A stretch of 64,000 nucleotides of DNA from Pseudomonadota bacterium (GCA_018816865.1 JAHIUW010000032.1:1-64000); one strand, 5' to 3'. Shown: positions 1 through 8,086, counted from the first letter of the stretch. The notes: a model not told the origin generated them from the letters alone. Numbers and translations are program-made.

Positions 1-20
1 CCTTCTTCCTCGTGGTCATG
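1..20 (-). CDS. possible start of a leftward gene (partial)
   Basis: An ATG on the minus strand at 20-18 is preceded by AGGAGAACGTC, a good ribosome binding site with normal spacing. The first codons read Met-Thr-Thr-Arg-Lys-Lys and run out of the window. Only six codons are visible, so no product can be named. The call rests only on the start signal. Confidence 0.35.
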
Positions 21-249
21 ACGTTCTCCTGTGTTGAGGTTCCGGTGAAGTTTTGCAACTCCAACCGTACCCCAGCCAAGGACGGCATGACCACTTTCAC
101 TTTTGTGGCCAACTGTCAGGTGATAACCATCTCACTACAAATTGTTTGCATCATTTCTTTCAAATCAATATCCCCTGACTCCACCCCTCGGGCAGAGGAT
201 TCTCAATGCGCCCTCCCCGGCTGTTCTTGCGCCATTACCGACAGCATTC

Positions 250-597
250 CTAGAAGGTGATCACTTCATAGCCCTGGTCCAGGTAACCACTGATGGAGGG
301 ATGTCCCTGCATCTCGCCAATGAAGGCAATGCCCTCGGCCTGCACAGCCTCGGCCACCTCCAGCTTGTGCGAGCAGGCCTTACAGGCCCCATCGATCACC
401 CCGGAATCCTTGAGTTTCAGATACAGGGCGTGGAACATATTTTCCTTCTTGGACAGTTCTGGAATCAGGGTCACGGACGCCCCCTCGAACACCAGACGCA
501 CGTCAAAGTCCTTGGCCTTCATGTCCAGGGCATTGAGCATGACATGCACAAAACACAACAGTTCACCGTTGAACGCAAACAACGCTATCTTCTGCAT
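250..597 (-). CDS. DsrE-family-like small cytoplasmic protein
   Basis: A protein of 115 residues with the alternating strand/helix layout of DsrE/DsrF-like proteins. It has an N-terminal hydrophobic strand, a central CKACSHK segment with two cysteines about two thirds along, and a C-terminal GYEVITF strand. Members of this superfamily bind or relay sulfur, or act as small soluble partners in sulfur metabolism. The exact role here is unknown. The start at 597 is supported by GAGGGAAAG just upstream. It stands alone. The 470 bases upstream hold repeat-like palindromes rather than a gene. Family recognition is from overall pattern, so moderate confidence. Confidence 0.6.
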   Translation of the reverse strand: MQKIALFAFNGELLCFVHVMLNALDMKAKDFDVRLVFEGASVTLIPELSKKENMFHALYLKLKDSGVIDGACKACSHKLEVAEAVQAEGIAFIGEMQGHPSISGYLDQGYEVITF

Positions 598-1069
598 AAC
601 TTTCCCTCAAATCTCGGAGCAAAATGCTCGGTTATGATTCAAACGCCGCCGCCCGCCCCGGTGCTTCCGGAGCGGGCGACTGGGTTTCCATTCTTCATCA
701 CAAGAACCGTAAAACAATTCTCTCTCCTTGGTGCATCATTGGCTCGGCCCGACGATCGTCGAGGCGCCGTCAAATGCAAGACGCAAGGGGCCGGGGGAAT
801 CGACGCCTATTGGGACATACGCGAGATGCTGCTTGTTTCGCAGGACACCTAAGACCTCAGGTCTTGTCAGCTCGAACACTCGTTATTCATTCAATCACCG
901 ACGCAGAGAAGCAAACCAAAGGGCTTCCCCTCTCTCACCGTGGCAGCGATTGTTCAGGAGTTGCCGGATGCGAGGCGCAAGAAACAAGCAGGATCGAAGC
1001 GTATCTGAACATACGTGAGATACTGTTTGTTTCGCGGCAACGACCCAGATGGCGGCTCATGGACAATCG
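598..1069. other. gene-free stretch with palindromic elements
   Basis: No convincing gene on either strand. The stretch holds one complete nested palindrome (945-1071), a partial copy (about 770-845), and a separate short palindrome AAGACCT-C-AGGTCTT at 850-864. The short reading frames here are low-complexity and interrupted. Confidence 0.6.
770..845. repeat. partial copy of the 3'-end nested palindrome
   Basis: Shares the right half of the complete element at 945-1071: GACATACGCGAGATGCTGCTT, read in two parts at 813-833, followed by a TTTCGC end. The left hairpin arm is not complementary to the right one, so it cannot fold as the other copies do. Its right arm CTGCTTGTTTC (829-839) is the exact complement of the left arm GAAACAAGCAG (981-991) of the neighbouring copy. 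Confidence 0.55.
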
Positions 1070-1071
1070 CT
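945..1071 (-). repeat. nested palindromic element at the 3' end of korB
   Basis: Outer arms AGCGATTGTTCA (945-956) and TGGACAATCGCT (1060-1071) pair with one mismatch. Next come GTTGCCG (960-966) and CGGCAAC (1035-1041). An inner hairpin has arms GAAACAAGCAG (981-991) and CTGTTTGTTTC (1023-1033), and an innermost GCGTAT/ATACGT pair. The right outer arm overlaps the korB stop codon. As transcribed leftward, it would form a long structured 3' end on the korAB message. Related copies lie at 15760-15868 and 25012-25138. Confidence 0.75.
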
Positions 1072-1921
1072 AAGCGAATTTTTCGAGCACCCGATCCAGC
1101 GCATCGAAGTCCGTACCCGCCAGGGCCAACGGCCCCTTGGCCAATTGCGGAATGAACGTCTCGTAAGGAGGCCGCTCGTCCTTGTAGATCTGGCCCAGGG
1201 GGATCTCATCGCCGTACTTGTCGGCGGTCAGGATGGCCGTGGCCCAGTCGCTGGGGTCGTAGTCGTCGGGCAGCTTCACGCAGCGGTCCTTGTACCAGGC
1301 ATAGGTGTTGACCTTGTTGAAGGACACGCACGGCTGCAGGATGTCCACCAGGGCGAAGCCCTTATGACGCATGGCCAGTTCGATCATCTGGGCCAGGTGC
1401 TCGGTATCGCCGGCAAAGGCGCGCGCCACAAAGCTGCACTTCATGGCCACGGCCACGGCCACGGGGTTGAACGGGGTGGCGGCCACACCCAAGGGCTGGG
1501 TCTTGGTGATCTGGCCCGTCATGGTGGTCGGGCTGGCCTGGCCCTTGGTCAGTCCGTAGATCTGGTTGTTGTGGGCCAGCAGGGTCAGGTCAACGTTACG
1601 CCGCACGGCGGCCAGGAAATGGTTCCCGCCCTCGCCGTAGGAACAACCGTCACCCGAGGAGACCAGCACCGGCAGCCCCGTGTTGGACAGGCGGATGGCC
1701 TGGGCCACGGGCAAGGAGCGCCCATGCAAGCCATTGAACATATTACAGTTGATATAGTGCGGGGCCTTGGCGGCCTGACCGATGCCGGACACGTACACAA
1801 ACTGGTGCGGGGCGATCTGTTGCGCGGCCAGGGCCTGACGCACGGCCTGCATGATGCCGAAATTTCCGCATCCGGGACACCACGAGGTCGTGAATTCGCC
1901 GTAGTCTTCGATCTTGACCAT
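1070..1921 (-). CDS. korB: 2-oxoacid (2-oxoglutarate):ferredoxin oxidoreductase, beta subunit
   Basis: The thiamine-diphosphate-binding subunit of a ferredoxin-dependent 2-oxoacid oxidoreductase, which oxidatively decarboxylates 2-oxoglutarate (or a similar 2-oxoacid) to the acyl-CoA in the cytoplasm. A CPGCG motif lies at residues 15-19. The TPP/Mg signature is GDGC at 90-93 with the NNQIYGLTKGQ segment at 118-128. The 283-residue length fits the family. It lies 9 bases downstream of korA, and the two form one leftward operon. No separate ferredoxin-like delta subunit or gamma gene is next to it. Substrate preference is inferred from overall resemblance to KorB rather than PorB. Confidence 0.9.
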   Translation of the reverse strand: MVKIEDYGEFTTSWCPGCGNFGIMQAVRQALAAQQIAPHQFVYVSGIGQAAKAPHYINCNMFNGLHGRSLPVAQAIRLSNTGLPVLVSSGDGCSYGEGGNHFLAAVRRNVDLTLLAHNNQIYGLTKGQASPTTMTGQITKTQPLGVAATPFNPVAVAVAMKCSFVARAFAGDTEHLAQMIELAMRHKGFALVDILQPCVSFNKVNTYAWYKDRCVKLPDDYDPSDWATAILTADKYGDEIPLGQIYKDERPPYETFIPQLAKGPLALAGTDFDALDRVLEKFA

Positions 1922-1930
1922 GAGAATCTC

Positions 1931-3631
1931 CTATGCCTCGATCGCGCCCGACTTGTGTAGCGCGGCAACGATGTATTCGGGAGTGAAGGGGCGTCCGTCG
2001 AACTTGAGCACGAGTTCGTCGTAGCGCGCCCCGGCCAGCTTCAGCAACGCGGCGAACTGGCCGGTGCCGTTACCTTCCACCACCACGACCTTCTTTGCGG
2101 AGTCCAGGACGGCGGCGAACTGATCCAGCTTCAGCGGCCAGACCTGCGAGAAATGCAGCGACGCGGCCTTGACCCCATCGGCCCGCAGGTCCCAGGTGGC
2201 CTCTTCGGCAGCCCCCCTGGTGGAACCCCAGGAGACCAGCAGCACATCCGGTTTGTCCGGGCCCTCAAAGGAAGGGGCGACAACGTCCTCCCACAACCCG
2301 CAGCCCTTGCGCAGGCGCTTCTGCTTCTGCTCGATGCGCAGTTCGATGTCTTCGGTGATATGTCCGCTGGGTGTATGCTCGTGCGAGTCGCCCACCACCA
2401 GGGTCTCGGAAAAGCCGGGCACGACACGCGGAGAAACGCCGCTGTCCGTCACGGCGTAACGCTCGTACGGCCCCTCCCCCGTCCAGTCCTTGAGCGGCGA
2501 GATCGGCGCAGGCAAGGCACGGGGTTCAAAGGGCTCCACGGACCGGAACGAGTCCGCCAGGAACTGGTCCGAGAGGACAAAGACAGGACTCTGGTAGCGT
2601 TCGGCCTGATCAAAGGCACGGTGTGCCAAGCGGAAGGCCTCCTCCACGGTGCCCGGGGCGAAGATGGCCCGGGGGAACTCGCCGTGCCCCGCATAGAGCA
2701 CCAGGTTCAGGTCCGCCTGCTCGGTGCGGGTGGGCAGGCCCGTGGCCGGGCCGGGACGCATGGCCACCACGCAGACCAATGGCGTTTCGGCCACGGCAGC
2801 CAGGCTCACGCCCTCGGTCATCAGCGCAAATCCACCGCCCGAGGTCGGCACCAGGGACCGCGCCCCGGCATACGAGGCCCCGATGGTCATATTCATGGCC
2901 GCAATCTCGTCCTCGGCCTGCTCCACCACCACCCCCAACTCTCGGCCATGGGTGATCAGGTTCTGGGCCACCGAGGTGGCCGGGGTCATGGGATAGAACG
3001 AGCAAAACTTCACTCCAGCGGCCAAGGCTCCCATGGCGATGGCCTCGTTGCCGCCCATCATCAGCCGCTTGACCGGGTTGGACACGGGTTCCAGGGGCTC
3101 GATCACCCTGTTCTGGGTCTTGACCCAGGCGTAGGCCGCGTCCAGCACCTCGTGGTTCTGCTTGACCAGGGCCTCGCCCTTCTTGGCGAAGGTCTCGCCC
3201 AGCAGCTTGGCGGGCACATCCCGATGCAGCCCCAGCACGGAGGTCAGCACGCCCAACGCGGCCACGTTCTGAAAAATCGGTTTGGGCGCGATGGCATTGA
3301 AGGGGATCGCCAGCCCGGGACGGCCTTTGGCGTCAAGGGTCTCGTCGCAGAGCACCAGTCCGCCCTCGCCCAGTTCATCCAGGTGCAGGTCCACGCTCTC
3401 CTGATTCAGCGCCACCAGGAAATCCATGGACTCGCGCGGGGCGCGGATGTCATCCACACTGGCGCGGATGATATAGGTATTGTGCCCACCCCGGACCCGG
3501 GACATGTAGTCCTGGCGAACGACGACATGGTAGCCGCTTCGGATCAGGGCCTTGGTGAGCAATTGCCCCACCGTGGCCAGCCCCTGGCCCGCCGCGCCGC
3601 CGATCATGATGTTCACACTCTTCTCCGGCAT
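1931..3631 (-). CDS. korA: 2-oxoacid (2-oxoglutarate):ferredoxin oxidoreductase, fused gamma-alpha subunit
   Basis: Residues 1 to about 185 form the gamma domain, with GGAAGQGLATVGQLL near the N-terminus and the YMSRVRGGHNT segment. The rest is the alpha domain, beginning near GGNEAIAMGALAAGVKF. This fused order is typical of KorA in anaerobes. With KorB it transfers electrons from 2-oxoacid oxidation to ferredoxin and supplies or consumes succinyl-CoA in an incomplete TCA cycle. The 566-residue length is normal. korB follows after 9 bases. An inverted repeat GGGCGAAT (3654-3661)/ATTCGCCC (3697-3704) lies in the gap between the ferritin gene and korA. Confidence 0.9.
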   Translation of the reverse strand: MPEKSVNIMIGGAAGQGLATVGQLLTKALIRSGYHVVVRQDYMSRVRGGHNTYIIRASVDDIRAPRESMDFLVALNQESVDLHLDELGEGGLVLCDETLDAKGRPGLAIPFNAIAPKPIFQNVAALGVLTSVLGLHRDVPAKLLGETFAKKGEALVKQNHEVLDAAYAWVKTQNRVIEPLEPVSNPVKRLMMGGNEAIAMGALAAGVKFCSFYPMTPATSVAQNLITHGRELGVVVEQAEDEIAAMNMTIGASYAGARSLVPTSGGGFALMTEGVSLAAVAETPLVCVVAMRPGPATGLPTRTEQADLNLVLYAGHGEFPRAIFAPGTVEEAFRLAHRAFDQAERYQSPVFVLSDQFLADSFRSVEPFEPRALPAPISPLKDWTGEGPYERYAVTDSGVSPRVVPGFSETLVVGDSHEHTPSGHITEDIELRIEQKQKRLRKGCGLWEDVVAPSFEGPDKPDVLLVSWGSTRGAAEEATWDLRADGVKAASLHFSQVWPLKLDQFAAVLDSAKKVVVVEGNGTGQFAALLKLAGARYDELVLKFDGRPFTPEYIVAALHKSGAIEA

Positions 3632-3757
3632 GCGCTCTCCTCTTCACCGCTCTGGGCGAATCGCTCTCTCGCTCTCGCAATGGTCACACGGGGCAGATTC
3701 GCCCCGGCAGAAAGACAAGGGCCACGCTCCGCACAAGAGCATAGCCCGGCATGAAAC

Positions 3758-4267
3758 TTATTGAGCCACGGGCGGAGTGAAGATCCGCAGGGCCATTTCC
3801 TTGTCCAGCATGTACATACCCGCCCCATCCTTGGACACGAGCTTCAGCTTGTTCAGGACCTCGCCCACGCCATCTTCTTCTTCCACCTGCTCTGCCACGA
3901 ACCATTGCAGAAAAATGCAGGCCGCATGGTCTTTTTCCTGTTGGGCCAGGGTCATCAGATCATTGACGCGGGCCGTGACATGCTGCTCATGCTTGAGAGT
4001 GTGCTCGACAACTGCCAGGGCTGACTTCCACTGAAAATCAGGCTTGTCGATGGCCTGCAGCTCGACCTTGCCGCCGCGCTCAAGCACGTAGTCATAGAAC
4101 TTCATGGCGTGCGTCAGTTCTTCCTGGCCTTGCAGGCGCATCCAATGCGCAAATCCGGGCAGCCCCTCGTTGGCGCACCAGGCGGACATGGAAAGATAGA
4201 GATATCCAGAGTACATTTCCCATTTGATCTGCTCGTTGATGGCCTGTTCCATTTTCTTGTTCAGCAT
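3758..4267 (-). CDS. ftnA: non-haem ferritin
   Basis: An iron-storage ferritin of 169 residues that oxidises Fe(II) and stores it as a mineral inside a 24-subunit shell. Ferroxidase residues are in their usual places: Glu17, Tyr24, Glu50 and His53, with further acidic residues in the QVEEED region near 127-132. The start is backed by GGAGGAATAG upstream. In sulfate reducers ferritins also protect against oxygen and peroxide. It is a single-gene unit by spacing, 126 bases from korA. A short palindrome at 4297-4314 lies in its leader. Confidence 0.9.
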   Translation of the reverse strand: MLNKKMEQAINEQIKWEMYSGYLYLSMSAWCANEGLPGFAHWMRLQGQEELTHAMKFYDYVLERGGKVELQAIDKPDFQWKSALAVVEHTLKHEQHVTARVNDLMTLAQQEKDHAACIFLQWFVAEQVEEEDGVGEVLNKLKLVSKDGAGMYMLDKEMALRIFTPPVAQ

Positions 4268-4296
4268 CTATTCCTCCAATGCGTGATTTTCATGTC

Positions 4297-4314
4297 GGGC
4301 GAAGGATTTCGCCC
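4297..4314 (-). promoter_or_regulatory. perfect hairpin in the ferritin leader
   Basis: GGGCGAA-GGAT-TTCGCCC gives a 7-bp perfect stem with a 4-base loop about 30 bases upstream of the ferritin start. No known iron-box pattern was recognised. It could affect translation or be incidental. Confidence 0.35.
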
Positions 4315-4578
4315 CAAGGCATCCTGCCCGCGGTCTCCCTGAAATGGAAAGCCTGCGAAAGCAAAGGATTTTTGACTATCTTCAGATTTACATTTCAACG
4401 CACATTTCGCAAGAATTAATCCATGTTTTCGCGTCACCCAAAGGCCTTCAAACGGCTCCACGCTTGTGAAGACTTTCCCGCAGCTTGCCCTTCTATTTTG
4501 AATCGGGCATAGAGGTGTACCCGGCTGAGAATCAGTCGGTGCAGCCTATCCGCCAACGCCTTCATCAGGGGAGAACAG

Positions 4579-4794
4579 ATGCTCAATTCGCCCGTAGGAT
4601 TCGGTACTCCACGTCAAGCCGAGACCCAAATCTTCTGCAAGAAATGCCAAGGTTCCCTGCGCATCATCCGTTCCTGCCGGGAAGTCACCGTGTTCTGCAA
4701 CAAGTGCGGCAGCCGTTTCCGCCTGGAAGAATACATCGCCTTCATCGACGACATCGAAGATTTCATGGGCAATGTCCCCTGCGACAGAATCTAG
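4579..4794 (+). CDS. small dual-CxxC zinc-ribbon-like protein
   Basis: A protein of 71 residues with two CxxC knuckles: CKKC near residue 20 and CNKC near residue 40. An extra cysteine sits between them in IIRSC, and there is an acidic C-terminal tail. The layout resembles the small dual-CxxC (seleno)protein type of Desulfovibrio-like bacteria, here with cysteines only. AGGGGAGAACAG precedes the ATG. The partner and metal are unknown; zinc binding is an inference from the spacing. It is transcribed away from ferritin. A sequencing or database comparison would settle the family. Confidence 0.65.
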   Translation: MLNSPVGFGTPRQAETQIFCKKCQGSLRIIRSCREVTVFCNKCGSRFRLEEYIAFIDDIEDFMGNVPCDRI

Positions 4795-4926
4795 CCCCGT
4801 CCGATCCCCATCGCCGCTTGGGCGGCACCCTTCCAACGCTTCCCGCCCGCATCAAAAGACAGCGCTCCCAGAGGCCCCTCTTGACGCCCCTGAACGATCC
4901 TGCGTCGGCCTGAGCGTAGTGACGCC

Positions 4927-5679
4927 CTATGTCCCGTTCAACGACCAGTCATACTCCAGGAACAGAATCCTGGGCTTGGCCCCCAAGCTCCGCAGGTCTT
5001 CCGCCAGCGCACCCGTGGCGTAGCGGGCCACATACCCGGCCACGTCCCCGAAATCATCCCCGTACCACTTGAAGATGCGTGAGAGCAGAAGCTCCCCGTC
5101 CCGCACGGTCACGTTGCGCCCATCATTGATGAACAAGGCGGCACGCTCGTTGAGCTGGGCCTCCAGCCGCAAGCCATCAAAGGGTTCAGGCATCAGCGGC
5201 GGGCAGCTTTTGGAAGCGCAGTTGATGGCGAAATGCACCCTGGGGTCCTTGAACTCCGGAATCAGGATATCCTTCTCCACATTGTCCAGATGCAACGGCT
5301 CTTGTCCGGCGATAGTGATGAATCGGCGCTTCCAGGGACTTGAAAGAAAGCCCCCGATATCGTTGATGCTCGATATCCCCGGGTAATCCGTGAGAATCAG
5401 CTTCAGGGTGAAGGCGTTGTAGACGTTGATCCAGAAGGCGAAGCGTGCGTTGTGCGACAGGGTCTGCGGGTCCGTGGCCCGCAGGACGTCCAGATAGGCG
5501 TCCAGTTCGGCCTCGCGGAGTTTCAGCCCCTGATAGTCCACCTCGCCCCCGGACCCCACGTATGCAGCCAAAAGGCCCTTGTAGATGTCGCTATCCACCC
5601 CGTCATCGGCCCAAATCGTTCCCGCCCCGGTTCCCCAGGCAAGAAGCGCCAACGCGACAATGATCAATCCTTTGCGCAT
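4927..5679 (-). CDS. DUF547 domain protein with signal peptide
   Basis: A 250-residue protein that starts with a typical Sec signal peptide (basic N-terminus, hydrophobic stretch ending around GTIWADD), so it is likely periplasmic. The body matches the DUF547 pattern: FWINVYNAFTLKLI near the first third, HFAINCASKSCPPL in the middle, and FLEYDWSLN at the end. DUF547 proteins are widespread and have no assigned reaction. It is divergent from the FlgO-like cassette and separated from it by 175 bases that must hold promoters for both directions. Confidence 0.85.
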   Translation of the reverse strand: MRKGLIIVALALLAWGTGAGTIWADDGVDSDIYKGLLAAYVGSGGEVDYQGLKLREAELDAYLDVLRATDPQTLSHNARFAFWINVYNAFTLKLILTDYPGISSINDIGGFLSSPWKRRFITIAGQEPLHLDNVEKDILIPEFKDPRVHFAINCASKSCPPLMPEPFDGLRLEAQLNERAALFINDGRNVTVRDGELLLSRIFKWYGDDFGDVAGYVARYATGALAEDLRSLGAKPRILFLEYDWSLNGT

Positions 5680-5773
5680 GATTCACTCCTTTCGCTCGAA
5701 CCTTTCTTTTAGTGGAAAATCGACGTCCAGGGAACAGGACACTTTTTTTCCGCGCCAGAAATCTTCTGCCGTA

Positions 5774-5801
5774 TAAAGGAATAGTCGCGAACGTCCGATA
5801 G
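5774..5801 (+). promoter_or_regulatory. sigma-28-like promoter of the FlgO cassette
   Basis: TAAA at 5774-5777, then 16 bases, then TCCGATAG at 5794-5801. The classical sigma-28 (FliA) pattern is TAAA-N15-GCCGATAA. The same 16-base spacing is seen in the flgM-operon promoter at 29530-29557, which supports both. It lies 53 bases upstream of the first start codon. Confidence 0.6.
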
Positions 5802-5854
5802 GAACGTCAGGATAGCAGAAGCAACGCGCGCCGCGCGAACCCATTGGAGAGAGA

Positions 5855-6733
5855 ATGCATATCGCGAAAGCGTTTCCGGCGGTTCTGGCCGTCATCCTGT
5901 TGCTGGCCATGCCCGCCCTGGCGGCAGATGACACACCCAGCGACTCGACCGCCCGCAAACTGGCCCAACTGAACGCCAAGGCCGCCGGTCAGCAGGGACC
6001 GTTCGACCCGGGGGCGGGCGTCAAGGCCCTTGAAAGCGGCACGATCGACGTGGATGGTCGCTCCTACGGCCTGCACAGCAACGGTCAGGTCCACGCCGGA
6101 ACCATCCTGCCCGATGGCCGCGGCGATTACGTCTGGGTCGGCTCGGACAAGCCCATCCCCATGCCCAGCGATGAACACGCCGGTGGCCGCGAGATGCGTC
6201 TCAAGGTCCGCGAGATGGCCGCCCAGTTGTTCGAGAAGCTCGGAACCAACGGTTTGCAGGGCGGCGTGGCCATGCCCGCCTCGTTCGTGAACCAGGACAA
6301 CTTTGAAAGCTCATCCTCCTTCGGCCGCTACATCGCCGAGCAGCTGTTCTACGAGCTGAACCAGTTGGGCATCCCCGTACGCGAATACCGCACCCTGCCG
6401 CGCATCATGACCCGCCCCGAGGACGGTGAATTCGCCCTGACCCGCAGTATGGAGGAACAGGCCCCCGTGCCCACCTCCGGGCTGGTGCTGACCGGGACCT
6501 ACTATTTCGACAAGCACAACGTGTTCGTCAATGCCCGCCTCTACCGTCCCCTGGACGGCATGGTGTTGCGCACCGCGAACCTGGTCTTTGCCCAGACTCC
6601 GGTCACCTTGACCATGCTCTCGCGCGGGACCGGCATCCGCCTGCAACAGGCCGAGACCGAGCTCAAGTCCTTCGCTAAGCTGAAGGACGAAGCCAGCCTG
6701 GAGTTCATGCTCCAACAGGAAGACCTGCACTAG
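5855..6733 (+). CDS. FlgO-family outer-membrane-type protein (1)
   Basis: A 292-residue protein with a Sec signal peptide ending near PALAADD. The second half carries the FlgO-like domain: GRYIAEQLFYELNQLGIPV near residue 155, FALTRSM, LTGTYYF, and VNARLYRPLDGMVLRTA. In Vibrio, FlgO is an outer-membrane protein of the flagellar H-ring; in deltaproteobacteria similar proteins are annotated only by domain. The first half (about 110 residues) is not recognised. It is the first gene of a three-gene rightward cassette with a lipoprotein and a second FlgO-like protein. A sigma-28-like promoter upstream supports a flagellar role. Confidence 0.8.
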   Translation: MHIAKAFPAVLAVILLLAMPALAADDTPSDSTARKLAQLNAKAAGQQGPFDPGAGVKALESGTIDVDGRSYGLHSNGQVHAGTILPDGRGDYVWVGSDKPIPMPSDEHAGGREMRLKVREMAAQLFEKLGTNGLQGGVAMPASFVNQDNFESSSSFGRYIAEQLFYELNQLGIPVREYRTLPRIMTRPEDGEFALTRSMEEQAPVPTSGLVLTGTYYFDKHNVFVNARLYRPLDGMVLRTANLVFAQTPVTLTMLSRGTGIRLQQAETELKSFAKLKDEASLEFMLQQEDLH

Positions 6734-6749
6734 CAGGAAGGATGACTCC

Positions 6750-7031
6750 ATGAACATCAAGGGATTTCTGCTGACATTGACCATCGCCACCCTGCTCTCC
6801 GGCTGCTCGCTGCCCTGGGCCGAGCCGGTGCAGGGCGCCCACGCCCTGCCCTACCACGAGAACAGTGTGAACAGCCTTGCCCTGGGCCGCCATTACCAGG
6901 CTCAGGGACGCTTCGAACTGGCGCGCGAGACGTTCATGAACGGGTTGGCCACCGCCCGCGACGAGGACATGCGCCGGCGGCTGGCCCTGGAAATCGAATC
7001 CACGGACAGGCTGATCCTCAGCCAACGATAG
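6750..7031 (+). CDS. small lipoprotein with a TPR-like helical repeat
   Basis: A 93-residue protein with a lipobox LLSGC (Cys19), so it is a predicted lipoprotein. The mature part contains NSLALGRHYQAQGRFELAR, which has the helix pattern of one tetratricopeptide unit, followed by a second helix pair. It sits 16 bases after the first FlgO-like gene and 10 bases before the second, so it is almost certainly co-transcribed. A link to an outer-membrane flagellar ring is inferred from position only. Confidence 0.7.
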   Translation: MNIKGFLLTLTIATLLSGCSLPWAEPVQGAHALPYHENSVNSLALGRHYQAQGRFELARETFMNGLATARDEDMRRRLALEIESTDRLILSQR

Positions 7032-7041
7032 GAAGGACCAC

Positions 7042-7761
7042 ATGAGAAAGGCACTGTTGATCATCACCCTCCTGGCCTCGCTGCTCTGTGCCGTACCGGC
7101 CCTGGCGGGCACCGTCAGCATCCCCGGCGCTGCCAAGGCCGCGGCCATGCAACTGGACGCCCAGTTGTCCGAGCGCCTGCAACTGCTGGAAGGCCCGGCC
7201 AAGGGCACCACGTTGATCCTGTCCACCCCCGTGAGCCTTGAGAACATGGAGGAAAGCTCGCCCCTGGCGCGCCTGCTGGCCGAGGAACTGGCCATGTGGT
7301 TCGTGCAGAGTGGTTACCGCGTGCAGGAGATACGCAAGACCAAGAGCCTGCTCCTGGAGCCTGGACTGGGCGAATTGTCCCTGTCGCGCGACGTGCGATT
7401 GGTGGATTCGCGCCATCTGAAGAGCGCCGTAATCCTGACCGGCACTTACTCCCAGACCGAGCGCAATGTGCGCTTCAACCTACGTTTGCTGCATGCCCCC
7501 ACGGGCGAGGTGCTGGCCATGGCCTCCGAGACCATCCGCATCACCAGCGAGACCTCCCAACTGCTGGACGAGTCGTCCCGCGCCCGTTCCCGGCGCATCC
7601 AACCTTCTGTGAGCACCAACCTCAGGCAGGTGAGCATGAACAATACCGACGCCCCGCCCACCGACTGGAACTCCTGGAAGCTGCCGGGTTTCACGGATCT
7701 GCATACCCTGACCAAGCCCGTGCGCGAAGACGCGCCCAACGTCATCGACCTGACCTACTAA
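7042..7761 (+). CDS. FlgO-family outer-membrane-type protein (2)
   Basis: A 239-residue protein with a signal peptide ending at PALAGT. It has the same domain order as the protein at 5855-6733: LARLLAEELAMWFVQSGY, LGELSLSRDVR, VILTGTYSQ, and FNLRLLHAPTGEVLAMAS. It is thus a paralogue carrying little besides the FlgO-like domain. The C-terminal 60 residues are Ser/Arg/Asn-rich and unrecognised. It is the last gene of the cassette; a terminator hairpin follows at 7796-7827. Confidence 0.78.
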   Translation: MRKALLIITLLASLLCAVPALAGTVSIPGAAKAAAMQLDAQLSERLQLLEGPAKGTTLILSTPVSLENMEESSPLARLLAEELAMWFVQSGYRVQEIRKTKSLLLEPGLGELSLSRDVRLVDSRHLKSAVILTGTYSQTERNVRFNLRLLHAPTGEVLAMASETIRITSETSQLLDESSRARSRRIQPSVSTNLRQVSMNNTDAPPTDWNSWKLPGFTDLHTLTKPVREDAPNVIDLTY

Positions 7762-7795
7762 CGGCCCTTCACACCGCCTCACACGGATATCGATC

Positions 7796-7827
7796 AGCCC
7801 GGAACTCTGGAAGAGTCCCGGGCTTTT
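7796..7827 (+). terminator. intrinsic terminator of the FlgO cassette
   Basis: AGCCCGGAACTC (7796-7807) pairs with GAGTCCCGGGCT (7813-7824), one mismatch, followed by TTTT. It lies 35 bases after the last stop. A second T-less hairpin AGGACTCGG/CCGAGTCCT follows at 7842-7865. Confidence 0.8.
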
Positions 7828-7920
7828 CCATGCCCTGGGCCAGGACTCGGAATCCGCCGAGTCCTCTGAATGCCCCAAGACACCGATCCGGTTCAACTTC
7901 GGGACCAAACCGATCCAATT

Positions 7921-8062
7921 ATGCACACGGTTTGTCGCATTATGCCCAAAAACAGCGTAACCTTCCGAACGGCCTGCGATCTGGTCCTCAAGGGGCGCGC
8001 ACAGCCCAACGGCTACACCGAGCCCATCCTCCACGCCCGCAGATAAGAGGCCAAAGCCAGAC
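7921..8062 (+). pseudogene. remnant resembling the C-terminus of malate synthase G
   Basis: The frame from ATG 7921 reads a 41-residue peptide ending [14 protein letters not shown] and stops at TAA 8044. Translation past that stop continues Glu-Ala-Lys-Ala-Arg-Gln-Arg, as expected for the charged tail. The block from [10 protein letters not shown] to [11 protein letters not shown] closely resembles the last residues of glyoxylate-cycle malate synthase G as I remember that family. The other 700 or so residues are absent: the sequence upstream contains only terminators. No ribosome binding site is evident at the ATG. It is called a decayed fragment; confidence is limited because it rests on one short motif. 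Confidence 0.5.
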
Positions 8063-8086
8063 AGAGATAATCCCCCGGTTCCTGCG

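Noticed and set aside
770-1071. Protein-coding frames across the repeat copies
   Set aside because: The conserved reading frame is interrupted in each copy; complementarity, not coding, is what is conserved.
5855-7761. Lipoprotein export or secretion cluster
   Set aside because: The two larger proteins match the FlgO domain pattern and the promoter is sigma-28-like; a secretion role is not supported.
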